A DNA stretch of 16,664 nucleotides, taken from NCBI GenBank assembly GCA_048173955.1, contig DBEYOB010000095.1, forward strand, positions 1 to 16,664, read 5' to 3'. The notes beneath the pieces were generated by a model. The model was not told where the DNA came from and searched no databases. It worked only from the letters and a program-made list of their open reading frames with translations. The position numbers and the translations under genes are program-made. This stretch comes from CAZUFB01 sp048173955. GTDB lineage: Bacteria > Actinomycetota > Coriobacteriia > Coriobacteriales > UMGS124. Below, piece after piece: positions 1 to 8,300 of this stretch; within the stretch, counting starts at the first letter, position 1, and each line of letters opens with the position of its first letter.

Positions 1-531
1 CCTGCCGACCCGTCCGCCGACCCGGCCGACGAGCGCTTCATGCGCCTCGCGCTCGAACAGGCGGAGCTCGCCGCGCAGATCGGGGAGGTTCCCATCGGGG
101 CCGTCGTCGTGTGCGACGGGGAGGTGGTCGCCGCCGCGCACAACCGGCGCGAGACCGACGCCGACCCGTCCGCCCATGCCGAGTTCAGCGCGCTCGTCGC
201 CGCCGCACGTCGGCTCGGGCGCTGGCGCCTCACCGGCTGCACGGTCTACGTCACGCTCGAACCCTGCCTCATGTGCGCGGGCCTCATGGTGAACGCCCGC
301 ATCGACCGCTGCGTCTACGGGGCCCCCGACCCCAAGGGCGGGGCGCTCGGGACGCTGTACGACGTGAGCCGCGACCCGCGCCTCAACCACGCGTTCGAGG
401 TCGTCGCGGGCGTGCTGCAGGACGAATGCGCCGAGCTGCTCCGCACGTTCTTCAAACGGAGGCGCGCCGAGGCGCGGGCGGCCAAGGCGGCCCGCACGGC
501 CGACGGGCTCCCGCCGGACCCTATTCGCTGA
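1..531 (+). CDS. tadA: tRNA-specific adenosine deaminase (5' end outside window)
   Basis: TadA converts adenosine-34 to inosine in the anticodon of tRNA-Arg(ACG) in the cytoplasm. The zinc/catalytic signature is complete: His46-Ala-Glu48 (residues counted from the ATG at 40) followed by the PCLMC motif with Cys76 and Cys79. The conserved core starts near ERFMRLALEQA, and the frame stays open to base 1 with residues PADPSADPAD before it. I therefore treat the ATG at 40 as internal and the gene as cut by the window edge; starting at 40 would still give a 163-residue protein of normal family length. The tail after residue 133 is Arg/Ala-rich, as in many TadA proteins. The stop TGA lies inside the 3' end of the convergent lipoprotein gene, with an 11-bp tail-to-tail overlap. 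The function is secure; only the start is uncertain. Confidence 0.93.
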   Translation, partial: PADPSADPADERFMRLALEQAELAAQIGEVPIGAVVVCDGEVVAAAHNRRETDADPSAHAEFSALVAAARRLGRWRLTGCTVYVTLEPCLMCAGLMVNARIDRCVYGAPDPKGGALGTLYDVSRDPRLNHAFEVVAGVLQDECAELLRTFFKRRRAEARAAKAARTADGLPPDPIR

Positions 532-1549
532 CGAGGCTGACCGACGTCACGACCTTCTGACCGTCGCTGTCGAACACCGCGTAGTAGGTGCCGCTGTCGT
601 CGAACACCCAGAACAGGGCCGTCTGCACCGACTCGCCCGGCTGGACGGTCCCCACGTAGGCGGCGGCCGAGTCGGCGAACCACGGCGCCGGGTCGTCGAG
701 ACGGTAGAGCGCCGGGGCGTAGAGGCCGTACATGTCCGCCGTCAGGGTCATCGGCTCGGTGCCCCGGTTCGTGATCGCCAAACCGACGCCCACGCACCAG
801 CGGCCGTTCCACGTGGGGTCCGCCTCGTCCCACGTCTGCGTCCACCAGTAAGTCGCCGGGTCGGCGGCGAGCTCCGCATCGCAGTCGCCGATTTTGAACA
901 CGGTGCCCGCCGGCACCGCCGCCGCCGCGTCCGCCTGGCTGAGCGAGCCCTGGGGGATCGGATGTAAGCCCGACGCGGCCGAGCTGGGCAGCTCGATCTC
1001 GAGGTCGACCTTGCCGCCGAGCAGGTCGTCGAACTCGAAGGTGTAGGTTCCCTCGCCCCTGAACAGGATGTGGACGACGCCGCTTTCGGACGTCCCCTGG
1101 TAGATGCTGCCCCGCTGCAGGATGTCGTCGGAGGTGTACTGCTGCGAGATGTCCGGCAGGACGGAGCCGTCGGGGCCGTATATCTTGCAGTACATGTTGT
1201 TGAGCACGCGGCTCGCCTCGTCGTTGTTGGTCACCGTCACCGGTATCGACACGACCAGCGAGCCGTGGTTCCCCGACGCCGGGTTGTTGACCTGGAGCCA
1301 CTGCCAGGTCGACTGGTCGAGGTTCAGCGCGACGACGAGGTTGTCGAAGTCGACCGTGCCCGGCGTGGCCTGGGGCTCCTCCTCGTCGTCGGACGACGTG
1401 GGGTCCTCGATCCCCAGCAGGGCGCAGCCCGACAGCGGCGCCGCCAGGGCGAGCGCCCCGAGGGCGACCGACCCCCTCAGCAGGCTCCGGCGGTCGAGCG
1501 GCATCCCGGCGGACGGCGATGCTCCCCTGTCTTTGCGTGCTTCGTGCAT
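521..1549 (-). CDS. Tat-exported lipoprotein, probably two Ig-like domains
   Basis: A 342-residue predicted lipoprotein of unknown function. The start is ATG at 1549 with GGGAG (1558-1562) 8 nt upstream; an in-frame TTG at 1564 and ATG at 1504 are less well placed. The N-terminus has twin Arg20-Arg21 in DRRSLLRG, a hydrophobic stretch and the lipobox LSGC with lipidation Cys42, so the protein should be folded before export and anchored on the outer face of the membrane. An Asp/Glu/Ser-rich spacer (about 48-62) leads to two beta-rich segments, about 67-190 and 212-342. Each contains a phrase of the type 'V-T-NND/NRG-x-E', as in the immunoglobulin-like DUF4352-type folds of surface lipoproteins; that fold assignment is inference. 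The gene lies 136 bp downstream of the helicase on the same strand and overlaps tadA by 11 bp at its 3' end. A binding or sensing role is possible but not shown. Confidence 0.8.
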   Translation of the reverse strand: MHEARKDRGASPSAGMPLDRRSLLRGSVALGALALAAPLSGCALLGIEDPTSSDDEEEPQATPGTVDFDNLVVALNLDQSTWQWLQVNNPASGNHGSLVVSIPVTVTNNDEASRVLNNMYCKIYGPDGSVLPDISQQYTSDDILQRGSIYQGTSESGVVHILFRGEGTYTFEFDDLLGGKVDLEIELPSSAASGLHPIPQGSLSQADAAAAVPAGTVFKIGDCDAELAADPATYWWTQTWDEADPTWNGRWCVGVGLAITNRGTEPMTLTADMYGLYAPALYRLDDPAPWFADSAAAYVGTVQPGESVQTALFWVFDDSGTYYAVFDSDGQKVVTSVSLVSE

Positions 1550-1685
1550 AACGACGGCTCCCAACGTGTCTTGCAGCTGCAGTGCGCGGCGCGCGGCTAT
1601 CCGGAAGTTTGCCCGCCCGGGCGGCGCGCGTCAACAAACGCGGCGCAAACTCCACCCGACGTCCCGGGGCGCGGCCCGGAAAGGC

Positions 1686-2972
<1,287 letters not shown>

Positions 2973-3170
2973 AAGCTCTAAGTATGCAACATTTCAGAAA
3001 ACCATGCACGGGACATTTCCCGCAGCCCGCATGTGCAACTCCAGGTAGCCCGGGGTGGGCGCCCGTAAAGCGGGGAATCGGATCCGACCGCCCCGAGACA
3101 CGGGACCGGCTTTCAGGGCATGCGCGAATCAGACGAACTCTGCAGCCGGCGGCATGCGCGTCCCTAAAAC

Positions 3171-3452
3171 TCACGCGAGCAGAGCGACTTCCGGCAAGCG
3201 CGACGAATCGAATGTCTTGAGTTGGTAAGTCGACTCGAGGTTGAGCCAGAAGTCCGGCGTGGTGCCCAAGGCCCGCGAGAGCAGCCAGGCCATCTCAACT
3301 GTGATGGAGCGCCTTCCGCGAACAATCTCGGACACGGCCGACTCCGGCTTCCCAATCGCTTTGGCGAGCCGGTACTGACTGATGCCCATCGGCTCCAGAA
3401 ATTCTTCTTTGAGAATCTCTCCCGGCGTTGAGATGTAATCAGTGATAGTCAC
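3171..3452 (-). CDS. higA: HigA-family antitoxin (XRE-type helix-turn-helix), orphan
   Basis: A 93-residue protein of the HigA/VapI antitoxin family. These bind DNA as dimers, repress their own operon and neutralise the mRNA-cleaving HigB toxin. Hallmarks are the opening TPGEILKEEFLEPMGIS, the helix-turn-helix at about 24-50 (SQYRLAKAIGKPESAVSEIV, then GRRSIT), and the family phrase ALGTTPDFWLNLES at about 61-74. The start is GTG at 3452, which overlaps the last 14 nt of the upstream toxin reading frame, the normal translational coupling in higBA operons. The toxin itself is only a 3' fragment (3439-3537), so this antitoxin has no intact local partner. Base composition is less GC-rich than the neighbours, which fits horizontal acquisition. 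It may still act as a stand-alone repressor or as an anti-addiction factor against other HigB toxins; that is inference. Confidence 0.9.
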   Translation of the reverse strand: MTITDYISTPGEILKEEFLEPMGISQYRLAKAIGKPESAVSEIVRGRRSITVEMAWLLSRALGTTPDFWLNLESTYQLKTFDSSRLPEVALLA

Positions 3453-3537
3453 AAAACTCGACCTCCCCCGCCTCGCTTCCGTCCCACGTGAAGCAAAGCC
3501 TCCACTGCTGGTTCACACGGATGCTGTACTCGAACGC
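3439..3537 (-). pseudogene. higB: HigB toxin remnant (C-terminal 32 codons only)
   Basis: Reading the minus strand in the frame that ends at TGA 3441-3439 gives the RelE/HigB C-terminal signature: YSIRVNQQWRLCFTW, then an acidic turn (DGSEAGE), then VEFCDYH and the stop. Full HigB proteins are about 90-100 residues, so roughly the first 60, which carry most of the RNA-binding surface, are missing. No ATG start is present; upstream the frame runs into the T-run and hairpin of the tRNA-Ser terminator, so the remnant begins at the terminator edge. The end of the frame overlaps the higA start by 14 nt, showing that the two were once an intact higBA pair. It is too short to be on most ORF lists. 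I regard it as non-functional. Confidence 0.85.
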
Positions 3538-3573
3538 AAAAAGGGCCGGGCAGCCTGAAGCGCCCGACCCTTT
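3538..3573 (-). terminator. Rho-independent terminator of tRNA-Ser
   Basis: On the minus strand a 9-bp stem (GGGTCGGGC with GCCCGGCCC, one G-U pair, arms at 3562-3570 and 3543-3551) encloses a 10-nt loop. It is extended by A-T pairs and followed by five T (3542-3538). It starts about 13 nt beyond the tRNA CCA end and abuts the higB remnant. Confidence 0.85.
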
Positions 3574-3585
3574 CTGTTTTCGCGC

Positions 3586-3679
3586 TGGCGGAGGGCTGGG
3601 GATTCGAACCCCAGAAGGGACTTTATGGCCCCTTACTCGCTTAGCAGGCGAGCACCTTCGGCCTCTCGGTCAGCCCTCC
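3586..3679 (-). tRNA. tRNA-Ser (anticodon GCT), CCA encoded
   Basis: A class II tRNA of 91 nt plus a genome-encoded CCA (3588-3586). The acceptor stem GGAGGGC (3679-3673) pairs with GCCCTCC (3596-3590), with discriminator G at 3589. The anticodon stem CTCGC/GCGAG holds the loop CTGCTAA with anticodon GCT (3645-3643), reading AGC/AGU serine codons. A long variable arm and a T-loop with GGTTCGAATCC are present, both expected for tRNA-Ser. The gene has its own promoter (3692-3721) and terminator (3538-3573), and it sits between gluQ and the higBA remnant. tRNA 3' ends are common integration sites, which may explain the neighbouring toxin-antitoxin remains, but no integrase or repeated att core is visible here. 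Confidence 0.96.
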
Positions 3680-3691
3680 GCGTGCTGTGGA

Positions 3692-3721
3692 AGCATAGCG
3701 CAAACGCGCAGCAAAGTTCAA
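3692..3721 (-). promoter_or_regulatory. Sigma-70-type promoter of tRNA-Ser
   Basis: On the minus strand a -35 TTGAAC (3721-3716) and a -10 TATGCT (3697-3692) are separated by 18 bp. Transcription would start about 6 nt before the mature tRNA 5' end at 3679. The hexamers and placement are good, but this is a by-eye call. Confidence 0.6.
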
Positions 3722-3775
3722 CGGGAAGTTTGTGGCATTTTTGCCGTATGCGCAACAAAACCACGAACCCAGCGG

Positions 3776-3790
3776 GCCCGCGCAGCGGGC
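3776..3790 (-). terminator. Possible hairpin terminator after gluQ
   Basis: A perfect 6-bp stem with 3-nt loop (GCCCGC, GCA, GCGGGC on the plus strand) lies 27 bp beyond the gluQ stop on the minus strand. A weak T-rich stretch follows only after about 15 nt. It could separate gluQ from the tRNA promoter. Confidence 0.3.
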
Positions 3791-3816
3791 GGCCTGCGGC
3801 GCGGCGGCGCGGTACC

Positions 3817-4860
3817 TCAGCAGAAGAAGCTCCCCGGCACGGGGATGTCGCCGCGGTGGGCGCGCACCGCGTCCCAGCTGAACGTCTCGGCCAGCTCGGC
3901 GGCGCTCACCGGCTCCGGGGTGGGGCGCAGGCCCCCCAGGGCGGCGAGGCGGCCCAGCAGTACCTCGGGCCTCCCAAAATGGTCCCGCATGAACCCCAGG
4001 TCGCAGTCGCGCTCCCGCTTCGAGAGGCGGCGCTCCCCCGACGGGGCCATGAGCAGCGGGACGTGGGCGTAGGACGGGCGGTCGAACCCCAGCAGGGACT
4101 GCAGGTATATCTGGCGTGCGGTCGAGGGGAGCAGGTCGCAGCCCCGAACCACGCGGTTCACCCCCATGAGCGCGTCGTCGACGGTCACGGCGAGCTGGTA
4201 GGCGTACACGCTGTCGCTGCGGCGCACGATGAAGTCCCCGCACTCTCGGGCCAGGCACTCCTCGCGCGCACCGTAGACCTCGTCGACGAAGCGGACGGTC
4301 CCGGCGGGGTCGTCGGCCGGCGGCACCCTCAGGCGCACCCCGGGGTTGCGCCGCTGACGGCGCTCGGCGACCTGCTCGGGGGTCAGGTCGCGGCAGGTGC
4401 CCGCGTAGATGGGCGTCCCGTCGCTTGCATGCGGCGCCTCGGCGGCATGCAGGTCGGCATGTGAGCAGAAGCAGGGGTAGGTCAGCCCCCGCTCCACCAG
4501 GCGGTCGAGCTGGGCTGCGTAGAGCCCGGTGCGCTCGCTCTGGCGCAGAGGGCCCTCGTCCCAGTCGAGCCCCAGCCAGCGCAGGTCGTCGAGCAGGGCC
4601 TCCTCGGCGCCCGCCGGGACCTTGCGCCGGTCGAGGTCCTCGATGCGCAGGACGAGCTCGCCGCCGCGCGAGCGGATGTCGAGCCAGGCGAGCAGGGCGC
4701 ACCACACGTTGCCCAGGTGCATGCGGCCCGACGGCGTGGGCGCGAACCTCCCGCGCGGCACGCGCGCCCCCGGGGCCGCGTCCGGGTCGGCGACCGCCGC
4801 AAAGGGTGCGGGTGCGGTGTCCATGAGTTCTATGCGTTCGGCAGTCTCCATGGGGGCCAT
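3817..4860 (-). CDS. gluQ: Glutamyl-Q tRNA(Asp) synthetase
   Basis: A 347-residue paralogue of the glutamyl-tRNA synthetase catalytic domain. It activates glutamate and attaches it to the queuosine base of tRNA-Asp instead of charging a tRNA 3' end. The nucleotide-binding motif GRFAPTPSGRMHLGN is at about 37-51 (HLGN as the HIGH motif), and RLSKR at 278-282 is the KMSKS equivalent. The zinc ligands typical of this family are all present: Cys130-x-Cys132, Tyr152 and Cys156. It lacks the anticodon-binding domain of full GluRS, so GluQ rather than GltX is well supported. The N-terminal extension of about 36 residues is longer than usual; internal ATGs at 4851 and 4824 are alternative starts, and none has a clear ribosome-binding site. 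It sits upstream of tRNA-Ser. Its substrate implies that the cell has or salvages queuosine; no queuosine genes are in the window. Confidence 0.93.
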   Translation of the reverse strand: MAPMETAERIELMDTAPAPFAAVADPDAAPGARVPRGRFAPTPSGRMHLGNVWCALLAWLDIRSRGGELVLRIEDLDRRKVPAGAEEALLDDLRWLGLDWDEGPLRQSERTGLYAAQLDRLVERGLTYPCFCSHADLHAAEAPHASDGTPIYAGTCRDLTPEQVAERRQRRNPGVRLRVPPADDPAGTVRFVDEVYGAREECLARECGDFIVRRSDSVYAYQLAVTVDDALMGVNRVVRGCDLLPSTARQIYLQSLLGFDRPSYAHVPLLMAPSGERRLSKRERDCDLGFMRDHFGRPEVLLGRLAALGGLRPTPEPVSAAELAETFSWDAVRAHRGDIPVPGSFFC

Positions 4861-5181
4861 GATACGCAAACGCCGCCGCCGGCGCGCGCGGCGCGGCGGG
4901 CCCGCAGGCGGGTTCCACCGCTTATGCATCCGAAACCGGCCTGCCGGGCGGCGGAAAGGCGCCGGGCGCGGACGGCCGCCCTTCCCCGCGGCCCACCTCT
5001 GCGGAATATTTGACGGCACGGCCCGGACACATCCCGGCCCAGGCAGCGGGGTACAATCCCCGCAACGAATTCGCGGAACCCCGCGGGGACGCAGCCGCGC
5101 TCGCGCGGCCCCCGCAAACGCGCGAGCACCGCCTCTCCGCCGTTCCACGAGCGCCGAGACCGTCAAGGTAAGGAGAGCCCC
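4861..5181. other. Divergent intergenic region, GC-rich with palindromes
   Basis: This 321-bp gap lies between divergent gluQ (-) and the two-domain secreted protein gene (+). It should hold promoters for both, but none matches consensus well. A TACAAT hexamer (5052-5057) stands exactly in the centre of an inverted repeat GCGGGG/CCCCGC (5046-5063), with no convincing -35 at 17 bp. A palindrome CCCCGCGGGG follows at 5079-5088. A TTGACG at 5010-5015 has no matching -10 at normal spacing. AAGGAG at 5170-5175, 6 nt before the ATG at 5182, is a good ribosome-binding site. I see no gene or RNA here. Confidence 0.5.
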
Positions 5182-6300
5182 ATGGAAGCAATCCAGCGCC
5201 GTTTCCCCCTCGCACTCCTCGCATCGGTGGCTCTCGCGGGTACCTGCCTCGCAGCACCCGGCCTCGCCCTCGCCGGCACCGCGGCCGAGCCGGACGGACA
5301 GGCGGCAGAGGCGGTCGGCTCCCTGTCGGATTCCGCCGACGAGGGGCGGGACGCCTCGGACGGTGCCACCGTCTATGCGCTCGGCGGCGTTCAGGTCGCC
5401 ATCCCCGACAACTTCGAGCTCGTCGACCTCGGCTACACGGCGCTCGCCAGCAACGAAGACGGTTCTGTCGTGGTCAGCATCACCCCGTCGGACGCCGACG
5501 CCGCCGTCCCCGAAGACGACGGCCAATGGGCGTCCTACTTCTCGACGTTCTCCGACGCGTCCGCGCATGAGACGAGCGCATCGTTCTCCGGAGGCGAGAT
5601 CTGCGAACTCGCCGACGGCACCCGGGCGTACGCCGTGTCCCTCGTCGCCGAGCAGAAGGGCGGCCAGGCCGCGCTCTCGCAGTGCTACGTGCCCCTCGAG
5701 GACGGGACGTTCACCCTGGTGCAGATCGCCTGCGACGCCAGCAACGAAGAGGCTGCCGCCACGGCGGAGGCCATCGGCTCCTCCATCGCCCGCGCCACCG
5801 ACGACGCCCTCGTGCTCGGCCGCTCGGACCAGGGCGGCGACGTGCCCGCCGACCAGGCGTCCGCGGGCGTCCAGCCGACGCAGGCGGGCGGCCTGGCGTT
5901 CGACCTTCCCGCCGGCTACGTCGCCGACGAGAGCTCGACCGAGGACGAGCCTGCCTGGCACAGCGCCGACAACACCGTCATGGTCGGCGTGCTCCCCGGG
6001 CTGATTTCGGGCTACTCGTCCATGGACGGCGACGTGTTCGGCATGGTCGCCACTGGCATCGCGGAGAACCTCGGCGGCACGGTCGAGAGCACCGTCACCT
6101 TCTCGAACGACGGGACGGACGTCGACGTCTACGTGTTCACCTTCTCGAGCGACGGGATGGAGTTCGTGGGCGCCCTGGGCATGGTCGCCCTGCCCGACGA
6201 CACGGTCACCGGCATGCTCGCCCTCAGCCCCATGAGCAACGTGGCCGGCAGCGACAGCGACGTGACCGCCCTGTTCGAGAGCATCCGTCTGGCCGAGTAG
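5182..6300 (+). CDS. Secreted protein with two tandem related domains
   Basis: A 372-residue exported protein of unknown function. The start ATG at 5182 has AAGGAG 6 nt upstream. The signal peptide has Arg6-Arg7, a hydrophobic core at 9-28 and a signal-peptidase I site after ALA31. There is no lipobox, sorting motif or second membrane segment, so the protein is probably released or loosely held. After an acidic Ser/Asp linker (32-60) come two segments of similar plan. Segment one (about 66-205) opens with VQVAIPDNFELV and closes with an EAIGSSIAR helix. Segment two (about 236-370) opens with LAFDLPAGYVAD and closes with ALFESIRLAE. Each begins with a '(hydrophobic)-P-x-x-(Y/F)' strand followed by an S/N-x-D/N-x-V-V-V/M-V strand, which points to an internal duplication. 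Only segment one has cysteines (141, 168, 184). The layout resembles small secreted DcrB/PsbP-like alpha-beta folds, but that is inference. Confidence 0.78.
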   Translation: MEAIQRRFPLALLASVALAGTCLAAPGLALAGTAAEPDGQAAEAVGSLSDSADEGRDASDGATVYALGGVQVAIPDNFELVDLGYTALASNEDGSVVVSITPSDADAAVPEDDGQWASYFSTFSDASAHETSASFSGGEICELADGTRAYAVSLVAEQKGGQAALSQCYVPLEDGTFTLVQIACDASNEEAAATAEAIGSSIARATDDALVLGRSDQGGDVPADQASAGVQPTQAGGLAFDLPAGYVADESSTEDEPAWHSADNTVMVGVLPGLISGYSSMDGDVFGMVATGIAENLGGTVESTVTFSNDGTDVDVYVFTFSSDGMEFVGALGMVALPDDTVTGMLALSPMSNVAGSDSDVTALFESIRLAE

Positions 6301-6303
6301 GCG

Positions 6304-6327
6304 CGTGCCCGGCGGCCGCCGGGCACG
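6304..6327. terminator. Perfect 24-bp palindrome just after the stop codon
   Basis: The sequence is a perfect inverted repeat (arms CGTGCCCGGCGG and CCGCCGGGCACG) beginning 3 nt after the stop at 6300. It can form a 10-bp-plus GC hairpin, but no T-run follows. This is the type of hairpin often found after genes in high-GC actinobacteria; terminator or mRNA 3'-end protector is inferred. Confidence 0.5.
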
Positions 6328-6605
6328 TGGCATAGCAGCCCATCGGGGGCGAACGACGCCGAACGGAAACGGACGACGCCATGCCCCGGTGCAACGCATC
6401 GCGAGCGGGCCCCATCTGCAAACCCGACCCATCCGAACAGGCCTCACCCTCTCCTGACAGACCCCATCCAATCGCTACCCGGCGATTTACCCGGCTCTTA
6501 CAAGGCGGTCCTATCGTGCTCATTGACCGAACCCGTCATCCGGATGCGGTCGAACGAGTTGCAGGGAAGCCGAGAGAGACCTACGAGATGGAGGCACGAA
6601 CCGCC
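6328..6605 (+). other. Upstream region of the phosphoesterase gene
   Basis: I see no gene here, although the phosphoesterase frame stays open back to 6381. A TTGACC (6523-6528) could be a -35 box but lacks a good -10 partner. Two ACCCGGC direct repeats (about 6478-6497) are present. GGAGG at 6590-6594 is the likely ribosome-binding site for the ATG at 6606. Confidence 0.4.
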
Positions 6606-8174
6606 ATGGATCTGTCCAGGAGAGCATTCCTCAGAAACGCCGCACTGACCACCGCCGGAACCGTCGCTGCAGGCGCGGCCGCCACGCAGGCCCTGGCCGA
6701 CGAGGCCGCCGAGACCGAGGAGACCGCAGCCGCCGAAGAGGCGGCCCCCGCCGCGACCGAGGAGCCGGCCGCCGAGGAGACCCCCGCCACCATGAACTAC
6801 ACCGAGCCCTACATGGTGACGCTCAACCCCTCCACCGAGATGAACATCATCTGGCTCGCCAAGGAGATGTGCGAGGGCTACGTCGAGTACGGCGAGACGC
6901 CCGCCCTGGGCAACCGCGTCGAGGCCGTGCCCTACCGCTTCGAGGGACTGCGCACCTCCGCCACCCCCGAGGGCTACGACGAGATTCCTGAGAACAACCC
7001 CGAGATCGAGGTCTGCCAGCTCATCGCCACGCTGCCCGACCTTACCCCCGGCTCGCTCGTGTACTACCGCGTGACCACCGTGGGCAGCCTCGGCGAGGAG
7101 ACCGGCGAGCGCTACTTCTTCAAGACCGCGCCGCTGCCCGGCGAGCCCTTCACCTTCGCCCTGCTCTCCGACATGCAGATGAAGGTCCGCACCAAGGAGA
7201 CCATCAAGATCCTCGGTCAGGCCGACAAGGACTTCATCATCTTCGCGGGCGACATGGGCAACACCCCCTGGAAGGTGGGCGAGTGGTTCAACGTCGAGGG
7301 CTGCTACGAGGTCCCCGGCGAGGATGACCGTAGCTTCTTCGAGTGCCTCAACCAGAGCACCGAGAACACCCACCTGCTGCAGTTCATGCCCGTCTTCCCC
7401 TGCCCGGGCAACCACGAGTTCGACGACCAGCGCGTCTGCTCCGACAAAGAGTTCGCGCTCGACGACTCCAAGTGGACATGGAAGATCTACATGCAGATGT
7501 TCCGTCCGCTCTACCCCGAGCAGGAGTACGGCGTGGGCGGCAAGCGCTGGTACAGCGTCGACTACGGCGACCTGCACCTCTGCTCGCTGTCGATCTCGCG
7601 CTGGAACGCCTGGGACGGCTTCGAGTATCCCGGCTGGATCACCAAGGACGACATCTCGCCCGACAGCCCGCAGGTCCAGTGGCTCGTCGACGACCTCAAG
7701 GACTGCGACGCGCGCTTCAAGTGGGTCACGCAGCACTGGCACATGGTCAACCGCGGCGACGACGGCTACTATCCCGTGTCGGTCGCCGTCGAGGACCCCG
7801 AGAACCCCGGCAAGGCCATCTATCCCGACGGCGACTACTGCTGGGACGTGCTGCGCCCCATCTACGAGGCGTACGGCGTCGACGCGGTGAACTTCGGCCA
7901 CAGCCACGTGTACGAGCGCTACCTCATCAACGGCGTGAACTACATCGAGGCCGCCTCGATTGGCAACAACTACCGCAACACCGCCGACCCGATGCACTTC
8001 TCGGGCAACGAGCCGATCATCGAGGAGAACAACTTCCGCTCGTTCATGCGCGTCACGGTCGACGAGCGCGGCATGATCGGCGAGGGCATCCAGGCCAGCG
8101 TCGAGGTCTCCGACGTGGAGACCGAGGTGGGCTACTGCGGCCGGGTGTTCGAGACGTTCACGATCGCCGAGTAG
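6606..8174 (+). CDS. Tat-exported calcineurin-like phosphoesterase, PAP-like
   Basis: A 522-residue exported metallophosphoesterase, expected to hydrolyse phosphate esters outside the membrane; the substrate is unknown. The start at ATG 6606 (GGAGG 11 nt upstream) puts the Tat motif SRRAFLR at residues 4-10, followed by a hydrophobic segment and ALA-DE. An Ala/Glu-rich linker (about 36-60) leads to a fibronectin-III-like segment (about 64-180), as in purple acid phosphatases. The metal-binding blocks follow in order: LLSDMQ (Asp189, Gln191), GDMGN (Asp216), GNHEF (Asn269, His270), QHWHM (His377, His379) and GHSHVYER (His432, His434). The Tyr that follows GD in true purple acid phosphatases is absent (GDMGN), and DxG is replaced by DMQ, so iron-tyrosinate chemistry is not expected. 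An alternative ATG at 6588 would add six residues. Orientation and spacing suggest its own transcript. Confidence 0.88.
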   Translation: MDLSRRAFLRNAALTTAGTVAAGAAATQALADEAAETEETAAAEEAAPAATEEPAAEETPATMNYTEPYMVTLNPSTEMNIIWLAKEMCEGYVEYGETPALGNRVEAVPYRFEGLRTSATPEGYDEIPENNPEIEVCQLIATLPDLTPGSLVYYRVTTVGSLGEETGERYFFKTAPLPGEPFTFALLSDMQMKVRTKETIKILGQADKDFIIFAGDMGNTPWKVGEWFNVEGCYEVPGEDDRSFFECLNQSTENTHLLQFMPVFPCPGNHEFDDQRVCSDKEFALDDSKWTWKIYMQMFRPLYPEQEYGVGGKRWYSVDYGDLHLCSLSISRWNAWDGFEYPGWITKDDISPDSPQVQWLVDDLKDCDARFKWVTQHWHMVNRGDDGYYPVSVAVEDPENPGKAIYPDGDYCWDVLRPIYEAYGVDAVNFGHSHVYERYLINGVNYIEAASIGNNYRNTADPMHFSGNEPIIEENNFRSFMRVTVDERGMIGEGIQASVEVSDVETEVGYCGRVFETFTIAE

Positions 8175-8180
8175 GCGCGC

Positions 8181-8197
8181 CGGGCGGCGGGCGCCCG
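8181..8197 (+). terminator. Possible GC hairpin after the phosphoesterase
   Basis: CGGGCG (8181-8186) and CGCCCG (8192-8197) form a 6-bp stem with a 5-nt loop starting 6 nt after the stop at 8174. No T-run follows; the support is weak. Confidence 0.3.
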
Positions 8198-8212
8198 CGG
8201 GCGGGGTACTCG

Positions 8213-8300
8213 CGGGCGCCCGCTGGCGGGGTGGCGAGCGGGGGGGTGGCGGCTGTGCGGGCGCTCGCGGGCGGGGTGGCGAGCGGGGGTAGCGGCTGTG
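8213..8300. repeat. Two-copy 45-bp tandem repeat, GC-rich
   Basis: Copy one (8213-8257) and copy two (8258-8300) share the order CGGGCG, a GC-rich spacer, GGCGGGGTGGCGAGCGGGGG and GCGGCTGTG. They differ by a few substitutions and a 2-bp indel in the G-run. A partial earlier copy of the GC-rich start may be present at 8189-8208. The region lies between the convergent phosphoesterase and protease genes and does not code. Confidence 0.7.

Noticed and set aside
2973..3170. Small frames between the helicase and higA
   Set aside because: Short frames on both strands with no start signals or family features. The region more likely holds the helicase promoter (CATACT close to the start codon).
3586..3679. 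attL/attR site of an integrated element at tRNA-Ser
   Set aside because: I found no second copy of the tRNA 3' end in the window and no integrase gene; only the higBA remnant suggests past integration.
3817..6471. Minus frame of 884 codons running from 6471 through gluQ
   Set aside because: Only the last 347 codons match GluQ. The rest is opposite to the secreted-protein gene and crosses the divergent intergenic region without family features.
6498..7997. Long minus frame opposite the phosphoesterase
   Set aside because: Compositional shadow. The plus frame has all five metal-binding blocks and a Tat signal.
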